The position numbers and the translations under genes were made by a program. Below are positions 24,850 to 32,685 of a DNA stretch of 64,000 bases, piece by piece; the first letter of the stretch is position 1, and every line of letters starts with the position of its first letter. The DNA comes from Streptomyces gardneri (lineage in GTDB: Bacteria; Actinomycetota; Actinomycetes; Streptomycetales; Streptomycetaceae). The notes under the pieces were generated by a model, which was not told where the DNA came from, searched no databases, and was given only the letters and a program-made list of their open reading frames with translations. The stretch is taken from the NCBI RefSeq assembly GCF_006539185.1, contig NZ_BJMN01000035.1, forward strand, positions 52,053 through 116,052, in the 5' to 3' direction.

Positions 24850-24863
24850 GTGACGCAGGTCAC
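24850..24863. promoter_or_regulatory. Candidate Crp-type site upstream of the SsgA-like gene
   Basis: GTGACGCAGGTCAC fits the Streptomyces Crp consensus GTG(N)6GNCAC exactly and has GTGAC/GTCAC symmetry. It lies 109 bp before the SsgA-like start. The rest of the 141-bp gap shows only the ribosome site at 24961. Confidence 0.4.
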
Positions 24864-24971
24864 GTGGTCCCCGAGTGCACGTTCCGGCCGCGCCGCTCGT
24901 CTTGCTTGGTGTGAGCTGCCCTGGTGTCGGGGAGACGCACAGGATCCGAAGCCGCGCGAGAGGAGCCGGTC

Positions 24972-25388
24972 TTGCCCGCCGTCATCGAGCAGTCCGTCCA
25001 GGCCCGTCTGGTCGCATCCGCACCGCGGATGGAGACGGTCCCCGCCACCCTGCGGTACGACCGCGAGGACCCGTACGCCGTGAGCATGGCCTTCCCGCCC
25101 CCGGCGACCCTGGAGGGCGTCGAGGTCTCCTGGGCCTTCGCCCGCGAGCTGCTCGTCCAGGGCGTCGAGCGCCCGGCGGGGGTCGGCGACGTCCGCCTGC
25201 GACCGTACGGGTACGACCGTACGGTGGTCGAGTTCCACGCCCCGGAGGGTGTCGCGATGGTGCACGTCCGGACCTCGGAGCTGCGCCGCTTCCTGGCGCG
25301 CTCGGAGCACCTGGTGCCGGCCGGAAGCGAGCGCGAGTACCTGAACTGGGACCAGGACCTGGCGGAGCTGCTGCGCGAGCGCCCGTAA
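24972..25388 (+). CDS. SsgA-like sporulation and cell-division protein (SALP)
   Basis: 138 residues from TTG 24972, chosen because AGGAG lies 6 nt upstream. The sequence matches SsgA-like proteins, a family found only in sporulating actinobacteria: TLRYDREDPYAVSMAFPPP near the N-terminus, VSWAFARELLVQGVERPAGVGDVRLRP, and VRTSELRRFLARSEHLVP. These proteins control placement of septa and cell-wall remodelling in aerial hyphae (SsgB recruits FtsZ). Which SALP subgroup this is cannot be decided here. It stands alone, followed by a 230-bp gap before the ABC-F gene. Confidence 0.9.
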   Translation: MPAVIEQSVQARLVASAPRMETVPATLRYDREDPYAVSMAFPPPATLEGVEVSWAFARELLVQGVERPAGVGDVRLRPYGYDRTVVEFHAPEGVAMVHVRTSELRRFLARSEHLVPAGSEREYLNWDQDLAELLRERP

Positions 25389-25618
25389 TTCGTTTGCCCC
25401 CGCCCGGTCCGGGTCGTACCGTCGTACCTGACCTTGTTGTCGTTGATCGGAGAAGGACGTTGCTCGTCTGAGGTTGCGAGACACCGCGCCGCGCGTGCCC
25501 CCTGTGCCGCGTGTGCCGTTCTCGACCTCGGCGTACGAGCCGTTCTTTCCACTGCCCGCGCCCCGGTGTCTCTCGCGTCGCCCATTCATGCTCGCGCTCG
25601 CGCAACCGGGAGGCCTCC
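25389..25618 (+). other. Untranslated leader region of the second ABC-F gene
   Basis: No full gene is supported. The strong ribosome site GGAGAAGGA (25449-25457) is followed by TTG CTC GTC TGA (25460-25471), a three-codon reading frame. A Pro-rich frame opening at TTG 25474 or at GTGs just after it overlaps the ABC-F start in another phase. GGGAGG at 25608-25613 is the ribosome site of the ABC-F gene. Leaders with short reading frames control several antibiotic-inducible ABC-F genes by attenuation, so this may be one. Confidence 0.35.
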
Positions 25619-27259
25619 ATGGCGCATCACCCCACTTTTCTCACCTGTACCTCGCTCTCCTTCTCCTGGCCGGACGGCACCGAGGTCCTCGACGACTTCC
25701 GTCTCACGGTCGGTCCCGGCCGCACCGGGCTCGTCGGGCTCAACGGCTCCGGCAAGTCGACCCTGCTGAAACTCCTCGCGGGGGAACTGACCCCGACGGA
25801 GGGGACGGTCCGCGTCACGGGCGAGCTCGGCTATCTGCCGCAGAGCGTCGTCCTGGACACCTCGCGGCGGGTCGACGAGATCCTCGGCATCGCGGCGAAG
25901 CGCGCCGCGCTCCACGCCATCGAGGCGGGCGATCCCGCCGAGGAGCACTTCACCGCACTCTCCGACGACTGGGACGTCGAGGAGCGGGCCCGCGCCACCC
26001 TCGACCAGCTGGGGCTCGTCTCCGTCGGTCTCGACCGGACGGTCGGCGAGGTCTCGGGCGGCGAGTCCGTCCTGCTGCGCCTCGCCGCGCTGCTGCTCGC
26101 CCGGCCGGACGTCCTGCTGCTCGACGAGCCGACGAACAATCTGGACCGGCACGCCCGCGCCCGCCTGTACGAGGCGGTGGAGGGCTGGTCCGGGGTCCTG
26201 GTCGTGGTCAGCCACGACCGTGAACTCCTGGAGCGCGTCGACCAGATCGCCGACCTCCGCGACGGCGAGGTCACCTGGTACGGCGGCCCCTGGTCGGCGT
26301 ACGAGACGGCACTCGCCGCCGAACAGGAGGCCGCGGAGCGGATGGTGCGGGTCGCCGAGGCCGATGTCCAGCGCCAGAAGCGCGAACTGAGCGACGCCCA
26401 GACGAAGTTGGCGCGCCGCAAGCGGTTCGCGCAGAAGAGTTACGACAACAAGGTCGTCCCGAAGATCGTGGCGAACGGCCGCAAGAGCGATGCCCAGGTC
26501 GCGGCCGGGAAGCACCGCACCCTGCACACGGAGCGCCTCTCCGAGGCCAGGGAGCGGCTCGACGCGGCGGTGGAGGCGGTACGGGACGACGACGAGATCC
26601 GCGTCGAACTGCCCCGCACGTCCGTGCCGCCGGGCCGCGAGGTCCTGTTCCTGCGCGAACTGGAGCTGCGGTACGGGGCCGAGGTCGGCGGCGAGTTCGC
26701 GCTGCGCGGTCCGGAGCGGATCGCGCTCGTCGGCCGGAACGGCGCCGGCAAGACGACGCTGCTCCGGACGATCGCGGGAGAGGTGGAGCCGCTGTCGGGC
26801 GAGGCGGACGCGCGGGTACCGCTCCGCTTCCTGCCGCAGCGGCTCGACGTCCTCGACGACGGGCTGAGTGTGGTGGAGAACGTGGCCCGCTTCGCGCCCA
26901 CGGCGACGGGGAACGCGATCAGGGCGCGGCTGGCGAGGTTTCTGTTCCGGGGGGCGCGGGCGGATCAGCCCGTGGGCACCCTCTCGGGCGGGGAGCGGTT
27001 CCGGGCGACGCTCGCGGCGCTGCTCCTGGCGGAGCCGGCTCCGCAGTTGCTGATGCTGGACGAGCCGACGAACAACCTGGACATGGCGTCGGTCCGGAAG
27101 CTGACGGCGGCCCTCGACGCGTACGAGGGGGCGTTGATCGTGGCGAGCCACGACGTGACGTTCCTGGAGTCGCTGGGCATCACGCGCTGGCTGCTGCTCG
27201 ACGGTGAGCTGCGGCCGACGACGGCGGAAGAGGTTCGGGGAGTGGCTTCTCGCGGTTAG
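25619..27259 (+). CDS. ABC-F family ATP-binding protein (second copy)
   Basis: 546 residues from the ATG at 25619, with GGGAGG 5 nt upstream. Two ABC domains: GLNGSGKSTLLKLL and DEPTNNLDRHARAR in the first, GRNGAGKTTLLRTI and DEPTNNLDMASVRK in the second. The linker between them (about residues 230-330) is basic and helical and includes RRKRFAQKSYDNK. No membrane segments. Members of this subgroup are often annotated as antibiotic-resistance or macrolide-type ABC-F proteins, but the specificity lies in the linker tip and cannot be read reliably. It is only distantly similar to the ABC-F protein at 436-2073. The long leader upstream suggests regulated expression. Confidence 0.9.
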   Translation: MAHHPTFLTCTSLSFSWPDGTEVLDDFRLTVGPGRTGLVGLNGSGKSTLLKLLAGELTPTEGTVRVTGELGYLPQSVVLDTSRRVDEILGIAAKRAALHAIEAGDPAEEHFTALSDDWDVEERARATLDQLGLVSVGLDRTVGEVSGGESVLLRLAALLLARPDVLLLDEPTNNLDRHARARLYEAVEGWSGVLVVVSHDRELLERVDQIADLRDGEVTWYGGPWSAYETALAAEQEAAERMVRVAEADVQRQKRELSDAQTKLARRKRFAQKSYDNKVVPKIVANGRKSDAQVAAGKHRTLHTERLSEARERLDAAVEAVRDDDEIRVELPRTSVPPGREVLFLRELELRYGAEVGGEFALRGPERIALVGRNGAGKTTLLRTIAGEVEPLSGEADARVPLRFLPQRLDVLDDGLSVVENVARFAPTATGNAIRARLARFLFRGARADQPVGTLSGGERFRATLAALLLAEPAPQLLMLDEPTNNLDMASVRKLTAALDAYEGALIVASHDVTFLESLGITRWLLLDGELRPTTAEEVRGVASRG

Positions 27260-27264
27260 GCCGC

Positions 27265-27324
27265 CGGGACGGGGCGGCGATCCGTCGGGGTCGGGCCGTC
27301 GGGACGGAGCGGCGAACCGTCAGG
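27265..27324. repeat. 25-bp direct repeat downstream of the ABC-F gene
   Basis: CGGGACGGGGCGGCGATCCG and its following five bases (27265-27289) recur with three changes at 27300-27324. No hairpin terminator is evident in the gap. Confidence 0.6.
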
Positions 27325-27340
27325 ATGGGGATCCGGTGTG

Positions 27341-27802
27341 TCAACGGTGAAGTAAGGCCCAGGACTTGGTGCCGCCACCCGGTGTCAGTACGGGGGCGAG
27401 GCCCCAGTCGCCTCCGTGCGCGTCGACCGCCGCGGCCAGCAGCCACATGCTGCGGCTTCGGCGGTCGCGGCATTCCTCGGCGGTGGTGGGTGAGCCATGG
27501 GCCGGGTGCTGGTCGTAGAGCACGATCCGCAGTGCCTCGTACTGCCAGCGGACGCGCAGGATCATCTCGCGGTCGGGGGTGAAGCGGTACGCCGCGGCGA
27601 CGAGTTCCGAGGTGGCGAGTGCGGCGGTCTCGCAGAGCTCGGAGAGGCCGTGCCGGGTGAGGAGCGTGCCGACCGCCTCACGGGCGAGTCCGGCGCAGTA
27701 GGCACCTCCGGGGAGGAGCATCGAGTAGCTGAGGTTCTCCGTGGCGGGAGGTATGGGTCCGGCCGCCACGGCGGACGGGAGGCAACGCAGTGCGCCCTTC
27801 AT
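27341..27802 (-). CDS. AbaA/RsbW-like HATPase-fold regulatory protein, degenerate
   Basis: 153 residues from the ATG at 27802; GTG 27814 is an equally possible start. The protein aligns with the anti-sigma-factor-type HATPase proteins that accompany WhiJ-like regulators in Streptomyces. The ATP-binding N box, normally ELVTNAVRH, reads ELVAAAYRF, so the metal-binding Asn is missing, and no DxGxG box follows. It is therefore unlikely to bind ATP and may act by protein contact only. It is divergent from the XRE-DUF5753 gene, the arrangement seen in abaA/whiJ-type sets. Confidence 0.72.
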   Translation of the reverse strand: MKGALRCLPSAVAAGPIPPATENLSYSMLLPGGAYCAGLAREAVGTLLTRHGLSELCETAALATSELVAAAYRFTPDREMILRVRWQYEALRIVLYDQHPAHGSPTTAEECRDRRSRSMWLLAAAVDAHGGDWGLAPVLTPGGGTKSWALLHR

Positions 27803-27843
27803 CGGGTTGCTCACATTTCTTGCGCATTGGGGGGGTACGCACA

Positions 27844-27893
27844 CACACGGGGTCGGTCGCCCCGTGTGAGACTTGCGCTACCGACCGTAGCGC
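27844..27893. promoter_or_regulatory. Two inverted repeats between AbaA-like and WhiJ-like genes
   Basis: CACACGGGG-N7-CCCCGTGTG (27844-27868) and GCGCTAC-N5-GTAGCGC (27875-27893) are perfect inverted repeats in the 196-bp divergent gap. Further on, ACTAC-N6-GTAGT (about 27912) also has dyad symmetry. They are candidate binding sites for the XRE-family protein. Confidence 0.5.
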
Positions 27894-27998
27894 ACGAGCG
27901 GAGCACAGTGCTACTACTTGCGGGTAGTCGTGCCATTCCGGCCGAAACGGCGATCCGCGGGGGTCGCCGACGTCACGCAACGCAAGGGGAGAACGAGC

Positions 27999-28850
27999 GT
28001 GCCACCCAGGAGCAGCCCGACCGCAAGACAGCAGCGCCTCGGAGGCGAACTGCGCAAACTGCGCGAACAGTCGGGCATGTCGGCGCAGCAGGCCGCCGCC
28101 CTCCTGGGCGTCGACCGCACCCGTATCCCCAACATCGAGTCGGGCCGCTTCGGCATCAGCCCCGAGCGCGTCCGCACCCTCGCCTTCAACTACGGCTGCC
28201 CCGACACAGCCCTGGTCGACCTGCTCGCCGACATCGCCCGGGAGCGGGACCGGGGCTGGTGGGAGGAGAACCGCGGCCTGCTGCCGCCCGCACTCACCGA
28301 CATCGCCGAACTGGAGTTCCACGCCTCGGAGTTGCAGAGCGCGGTCACCACCCACATCCCGGGCCTCCTACAGACCGAGGAGCACGCGCGGGCCGTCTTC
28401 GACACCGCCGTCCCGCTCCTGCCGGAACCCGATCTCGAGGCCCGCCTCGCCCTGCGGCTGCGCCGCCAGGAGGTCCTGGACCGGGACCGGCCCGTGCCCT
28501 ACGAGGCCGTGATCCACGAGGCGGCGCTGCGCATGCAGTTCGGCGGACCGAAGGTCGCGCGGGACCAGCTGGAGCACATCCTGGCGTACTCCGAGCGGGA
28601 CACCGTGACCGTCCGCGTCATCCCCTTCGCCACGGGGGGTTTCCCGGGCGCGGGCCAGTCGTTCACCTATGTGTCCGCGCCCGTGCCGCAGCTCGACACC
28701 GTGCAGCTCGACTCCTCCCACGGATCGATCCTCCTCGACGCCGACATGCAGCTCCGCCGCTACCGGGGGCTCCTGGAGCGGCTGCGCGGGCTCGCCCTGC
28801 CCACGACCGACTCGCGCGCTTTCATACGCACCATCGCCCAGGATCTGTGA
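27999..28850 (+). CDS. XRE-family regulator with DUF5753 (WhiJ-like)
   Basis: 283 residues from GTG 27999, with GGGGAG upstream. Residues 15-70 form a Cro/C1-type helix-turn-helix (LGGELRKLREQSGMSAQQAAALLGV, RTRIPNIESGRFG). The rest is DUF5753 (LEFHASELQSAVTTHIPGLLQTEEHARAVF, ..VTVRVIPFATGGFPG). Such proteins occur in dozens of copies in Streptomyces and, like WhiJ, repress development together with a DUF397 partner. That partner is encoded 14 bp downstream, and the HATPase-like third member is divergent. Full length and intact, unlike the paralogue at 51962-52837. Confidence 0.9.
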   Translation: MPPRSSPTARQQRLGGELRKLREQSGMSAQQAAALLGVDRTRIPNIESGRFGISPERVRTLAFNYGCPDTALVDLLADIARERDRGWWEENRGLLPPALTDIAELEFHASELQSAVTTHIPGLLQTEEHARAVFDTAVPLLPEPDLEARLALRLRRQEVLDRDRPVPYEAVIHEAALRMQFGGPKVARDQLEHILAYSERDTVTVRVIPFATGGFPGAGQSFTYVSAPVPQLDTVQLDSSHGSILLDADMQLRRYRGLLERLRGLALPTTDSRAFIRTIAQDL

Positions 28851-28864
28851 AGGACCGCCCCACC

Positions 28865-29080
28865 ATGGACGTCACCACCACCCCCCACGCCGTCGACATC
28901 GACTGGAACGAGGCCTTCTGCAGCGAGGGCGCGAACTGCTTCCGGTTCGGCCTCGACGACTCCGGCCGGGCCTACATCGGCTCGACCCTGGCCCCCGACG
29001 AGTACGTCAGCGACTCGGTGGAGGCACTCCGCGCCCTGATCTCCGCGGTGAAGGCCGGCGCGGCGGACCACCTGCTCTGA
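28865..29080 (+). CDS. DUF397 protein
   Basis: 71 residues. The family core is present: WNEAFCSEGANCFRFGLDDSGRAYIGSTLAPDEYVSDSVEALRALISAVKAG. DUF397 proteins are small partners of XRE-DUF5753 regulators. One known example is the WhiJ system, where the partner is thought to relieve repression. It lies 14 bp after the regulator's stop, so they share an mRNA. Confidence 0.88.
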   Translation: MDVTTTPHAVDIDWNEAFCSEGANCFRFGLDDSGRAYIGSTLAPDEYVSDSVEALRALISAVKAGAADHLL

Positions 29081-29082
29081 CC

Positions 29083-29130
29083 CGTCGCCCCTGAACCGTC
29101 GCCCCTGACGCGTCCACCCCTGAACCGTCC
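29083..29130. repeat. 14-15 bp tandem repeats after the DUF397 gene
   Basis: CCGTCGCCCCTGA-type units are repeated about four times with small changes. No hairpin is formed. Nothing else is seen up to the palindromes at 29241. Confidence 0.55.
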
Positions 29131-29240
29131 GCTCCGATTCATCTGCTCTGCGTAGCCGAGCCGTCGACCTGGAGTGGCCGGACGGGGCGTGACCTGCGTC
29201 TCCAGCACCCCGGCGGAGCAGCGCACATAACGGAACGTAA

Positions 29241-29319
29241 TCGGACATCGTCCGATCGGGCTTGGCCGACGCCTTACGGAGCCTTAACCTACGGTCTCGT
29301 AACCTACGAATCCGTAGGT
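29241..29319 (+). promoter_or_regulatory. Palindromic control region of the acyl-ACP desaturase gene
   Basis: TCGGAC-ATC-GTCCGA (29241-29255) is a perfect 15-bp palindrome. ACCTACG-AATC-CGTAGGT (29302-29319) is a perfect 7+4+7 inverted repeat, and an extra half-site, AACCTACGG, lies at 29286-29294. The second palindrome is 38 bp before the start codon, so a protein bound there would block transcription. TetR-type regulators of membrane-lipid genes would be candidates. Confidence 0.55.
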
Positions 29320-29357
29320 AATCCCGTATGCCCTTCTCTCCGTCCCCAGGAGTCCCC

Positions 29358-30332
29358 GTGACGCTCACCTCTCCCCACCTCGGCAGCTCCGCGGAGTGGA
29401 CCGACGCGCGCCTGCTCTACGCGCTGGAAGAGGTCGTGGAGAAGGAGCTCAACCGGCACCTCAAGGTCACCAAGGACTGGATGCCGCACGAGTACGTGCC
29501 GTGGTCCGACGGCCGGAACTTCCCCGGCCTCTTCGAGGACGGCGAGGCCTGGGACCCGAAGCAGTCCAAGGTCACCGAGATCGGCAAGATCGCCCTCGTC
29601 GTCAACCTGCTCACCGAGGACAACCTCCCGAGCTACCACCACGAGATCGCCAGCCTCTTCGGCCGCGACGGCGCCTGGGGCACCTGGGTGCACCGCTGGA
29701 CCGCCGAGGAGGGCCGCCACGGCATCGTGATGCGCGACTACCTCCTGGCCTCCCGCGCCGTCGACCCGGACAAGCTGGAGCAGTTCCGGATGTCGCACAT
29801 GAGCGAGGGATTCGAGTCCGACAACCGGCACTCGATGCTGCACTCCGTGGCGTACGTCGCCTTCCAGGAGCTCGCGACCCGCATCTCCCACCGGAACACC
29901 GGCCACCAGTCGGGCGACCCGGTCTGCGACCGCATGCTGGCCCGCATCGCCACCGACGAGAACCTGCACATGGTCTTCTACCGGAACCTGCTGGGCGCGG
30001 CCTTCGAGCTCGCCCCGGACCTGACCATGATGGCCGTGCGGGACGTGGTCGTGAACTTCCGGATGCCCGGACACGGCATGCCGGGCTTCGAGCGGGCCGC
30101 GGCGCAGATGGCGATCGGCGAGATCTACAACATGCGCATCCACCACGACGACGTGCTCCAGCCCGTCCTGCGCTTCCTCAAGGTCCTGCAGATCGAGGGG
30201 CTCGGCCCGGAGGGCCTCCAGGCCCAGGACGAGCTGGGTCTGTACATGAACGGCCTGGACAGCGAGGCCTCCAAGTTCGACGAGAAGCTCGCGGCCCGCA
30301 AGGCCCGCATGGCGGCCCGAGCGGCCGGCTGA
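29358..30332 (+). CDS. Acyl-ACP desaturase (stearoyl-ACP 9-desaturase family)
   Basis: 324 residues from GTG 29358, with CAGGAG upstream. The soluble di-iron desaturase signature is complete: two EExxH-type motifs, AEEGRHGIVMRDY and ATDENLHMVFYRN, plus LEEVVEKELNRHLK at the N-terminus. The enzyme puts a double bond into acyl chains bound to acyl-carrier protein, using ferredoxin and oxygen, and adjusts membrane fluidity. It is a single-gene unit under the palindromic promoter. Confidence 0.94.
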   Translation: MTLTSPHLGSSAEWTDARLLYALEEVVEKELNRHLKVTKDWMPHEYVPWSDGRNFPGLFEDGEAWDPKQSKVTEIGKIALVVNLLTEDNLPSYHHEIASLFGRDGAWGTWVHRWTAEEGRHGIVMRDYLLASRAVDPDKLEQFRMSHMSEGFESDNRHSMLHSVAYVAFQELATRISHRNTGHQSGDPVCDRMLARIATDENLHMVFYRNLLGAAFELAPDLTMMAVRDVVVNFRMPGHGMPGFERAAAQMAIGEIYNMRIHHDDVLQPVLRFLKVLQIEGLGPEGLQAQDELGLYMNGLDSEASKFDEKLAARKARMAARAAG

Positions 30333-30368
30333 TCCACACTCCGCGCCCCGGGGAGGAGCGCGTGCGGT

Positions 30369-30626
30369 TCAGCGACGGCCCTGCTGCCGCTTGAGCCGCA
30401 CGCGCTCCTTCTCGGAGAGCCCGCCCCACACCCCGAACCGCTCGTCGTGATCCATGGCGTACTCCAGGCACGCCACGCGCCCCTCGCACGCCCCGCACAG
30501 CATCTTGGCCTCGCGCGTCGACGAGCCGGGGGCCGGGAAGAAGAACTCCGGGCCCGCCTGGGCGCACAGGGCGTTCTCACGCCAGGAGAAGTCGGGAGCG
30601 GTCAGCACGTCGGTATCCGTCTGCAT
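30369..30626 (-). CDS. WhiB-family iron-sulfur transcription factor
   Basis: 85 residues from the ATG at 30626, with AAGG upstream. Four cysteines at 21, 44, 47 and 53 (C-x22-C-x2-C-x5-C) bind the 4Fe-4S cluster. GVWGGLSEKER is the turn that contacts the sigma factor, followed by a basic tail (RLKRQQGRR). It resembles the developmental WhiB itself (WxERALCAQ..FFP..GGSTREAK pattern) more than WblA, WblC or WblE, but may be a paralogue. It probably binds the principal sigma factor and steers promoter choice in response to oxygen or nitric oxide. Confidence 0.92.
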   Translation of the reverse strand: MQTDTDVLTAPDFSWRENALCAQAGPEFFFPAPGSSTREAKMLCGACEGRVACLEYAMDHDERFGVWGGLSEKERVRLKRQQGRR

Positions 30627-30672
30627 GACCGACACCTTGCCTGCCGGGCGTAAACAGGCCATCAACGTTCGA

Positions 30673-31818
30673 TCAATGGCGTATACCCAGTGCCGGGAGG
30701 ACCGTCTCGGCAACCCGGTAGGCCTCCTCCAGGAGCGGGTTCCCGGACAGGATGAACGTGTCCACGCCGAGCTCCTGGTACTCCCGCAACCGCTCGACGA
30801 CCTGGGCCGTGGAGCCGACGACCGCCGTTCCGGGACCGGGCCGGAACAGACTCATGCCCGGCCAGAGGTTCGGGTACTCCTCCAGCTCACGCGCCCGCGC
30901 GGGCACCCGGCCGCCGTGCTGCCGGAACTGGCGCTGCCAGCCGACGCCGTCCTCGCCGGCCCGCCCGCCGAGCTGCCGGGCGTAGGTCTCCTCGCTGGTG
31001 ACGCCGAGCAGCCGGTCGGCCGCCGCCCATGCCTCGTCCTCGGTGTCGCGGACGATGAGGTGGAGCCGGAGACCGATCCGGAGGGTACGGCCGTGGGCCG
31101 CGGCCCGGGCCCGTACGTGGTCGAGCTTCTCCTTCAGCAGGTGCGGGGGCTCGCCCCAGGTGAGATAGACGTCGACGTGCTCCGCGGCCATCTCGATGCC
31201 GGGCTCCGAGGAGCCGCCGAACCACAGCGGGACGTGCGGTTCCTGGACGGGCCTCAGGTCCCTGAAGGAGGCGCCCGCGTCCTTGAGGTCGTAGAAGCGT
31301 CCCTTGTGATCGAAGACCTCCCCCGCCGTGAGCCGCTTGACGATCGACCAGTACTCGGCGCTGAGCTCGTAGCGCTCGTCGTGCCCGACGTGCAGTCCGT
31401 ACTCGCGCAGGGCCGAGGTGGAGCCGTTGACCACGTTGAAGCGGAGCCGGCCGCCGAAGAGGTTGTCGAAGCTGAGCGCCATCTTGGCGAGCAGGGTCGG
31501 GGCGATCAGGCCCGGGTGCACGGCGAGCAGCGGCTTGAAGCGGGTGCTGGTGGAAGCGGCGAGCGCGGAGCCGAGCGGCCAGACGTCGTAGAGGTCGGTG
31601 GCGAGCAGCGCGCCGGTGTAGCCGAGGCGTTCGACGGTGCCGGCGAGCTGCTGGAGATAGCCGAGGTCGACGGGCCGGCGGCCCGCCGGCTCCCACGGGT
31701 AGGCACCTTCGCGCGGGATGATGTACCAGAGGACCTCGGGCGCCGTGGAGGACGGAGAGCCCGGGGCGGTCTGTGAGGTTCCGGGGGCCGGAGCCGTACC
31801 GGGGGTCGGGGAGGTCAC
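30673..31818 (-). CDS. ssuD: FMNH2-dependent alkanesulfonate monooxygenase (SsuD-type, LLM class)
   Basis: 381 residues. The luciferase-like fold follows E. coli SsuD closely: RRPVDLGYLQQLAGTVERLGYTGALL, LRFNVVNGS, HDERYELSAEYW, WFGGSS, DVYLTWGEPP, RLHLIVRDTEDEAW and NLWPGM. A Pro/Thr/Ser-rich tail of about 25 residues precedes the domain. SsuD cuts the C-S bond of alkanesulfonates with O2 and reduced flavin, releasing sulfite for cysteine synthesis. Last gene of the organosulfur operon. The flavin reductase it needs is not encoded nearby. Confidence 0.9.
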   Translation of the reverse strand: MTSPTPGTAPAPGTSQTAPGSPSSTAPEVLWYIIPREGAYPWEPAGRRPVDLGYLQQLAGTVERLGYTGALLATDLYDVWPLGSALAASTSTRFKPLLAVHPGLIAPTLLAKMALSFDNLFGGRLRFNVVNGSTSALREYGLHVGHDERYELSAEYWSIVKRLTAGEVFDHKGRFYDLKDAGASFRDLRPVQEPHVPLWFGGSSEPGIEMAAEHVDVYLTWGEPPHLLKEKLDHVRARAAAHGRTLRIGLRLHLIVRDTEDEAWAAADRLLGVTSEETYARQLGGRAGEDGVGWQRQFRQHGGRVPARARELEEYPNLWPGMSLFRPGPGTAVVGSTAQVVERLREYQELGVDTFILSGNPLLEEAYRVAETVLPALGIRH

Positions 31819-31821
31819 GGG

Positions 31822-32685
31822 TCAGGCCTTCCGGGGCAGGGCGTCGGCGACGGTGATCGCGCGGTCGATGAATCCGGTGCGGTGGAAGATGTCCGCCGCC
31901 TCCTGCTGCTCGGCGATGAACTCCTCCGTGACCGGCTCGATCGTCCAGGGCAGGGCCCGCAGCGCGGTCTCCCAGTCGTCCGCCGTGCCGCCTTGGTCGG
32001 CGGCGGCGATCTCGGCGGCCTCGCGCGGATGCGCGGCGGCCCAGTCGTCGGCCCGCCGGAGCGCGCGGGTGAGCGCCTCGACCAGCTCGGGCCGCTGCTC
32101 GGCCAGGTCGCGGCGGGCGAAGAAGACGGACCGGTCGGTGATGACCTCACCGGTACGGATCAGGGTGCGCAGTCCCCCGGTGCGGCGGGCGGCGGCGAGC
32201 TCGGCGCCCTGCGCGACCCAGGCGGTGATCTCACCGGAGCGGAGCTTCGCCTCGCTGGTGGAGTCGCCGCGTACGGGGGTGATGTCGGTGGCGTAGGACA
32301 GTCCCGCGTCGTCGAGGGCCTTGGCGACGAGATGCGTCTGCCAGGAGCCGACGGCGAGGTGGACGGTGGCGCCCTTGAGGTCGGCGACGGTGCGGACCGG
32401 GCTGTCCTCGGGGACGAGGAGGGCGCCGTGGTCGGGGCGCGGCGCGGAGACGGCGGTGTAGACGATGTCGTGGCCGGCGGCCTGCGCGGTGACGGGCGGG
32501 GTGGAGCCGGTGCCGCCGAAGTCGATGGTGCCGTCGGCCAGGAAGGCCCCGGTGCGGACGCCGTCGGTGTACGGATGCCAGGTCACGGTCTCGCCGAGGG
32601 CGGCGAGCTCCTGCTCCGCGAAGCCGAGGCGGGAGAGGTGGTAGAGGGAGGGGTTGCTGCGGTGGACACCGATGGTGACGGTCAT
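31822..32685 (-). CDS. SsuA/TauA-fold substrate-binding-like protein without a signal peptide
   Basis: 287 residues. The type 2 periplasmic-binding fold is evident (FLADGTIDFGGTGSTPPVTAQAAG, VPEDSPVRTVADLKGATVHLAVGS, LRSGEITAWVAQ). However, the ATG at 32685, fixed by a 4-bp overlap with the ABC ATPase gene, gives no signal peptide or lipobox, and no export signal is found upstream in this frame. It is therefore predicted to be cytoplasmic. It has no Cys equivalent to the DszB nucleophile. It may be a ligand sensor, or be exported by an unknown route. Confidence 0.78.
   Translation of the reverse strand: MTVTIGVHRSNPSLYHLSRLGFAEQELAALGETVTWHPYTDGVRTGAFLADGTIDFGGTGSTPPVTAQAAGHDIVYTAVSAPRPDHGALLVPEDSPVRTVADLKGATVHLAVGSWQTHLVAKALDDAGLSYATDITPVRGDSTSEAKLRSGEITAWVAQGAELAAARRTGGLRTLIRTGEVITDRSVFFARRDLAEQRPELVEALTRALRRADDWAAAHPREAAEIAAADQGGTADDWETALRALPWTIEPVTEEFIAEQQEAADIFHRTGFIDRAITVADALPRKA

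Noticed and set aside
25474..26223. Long Pro-rich frame overlapping the ABC-F start
   Set aside because: Past the first 50 codons it is an out-of-phase shadow of the ABC-F gene. Only the short leader part is kept as a possibility.
31822..32685. Second DszB-like desulfinase
   Set aside because: It shares the fold but has no Cys in the CPVP position and no H-x9-R-x2-G pattern, so only a binding-protein relation is supported.
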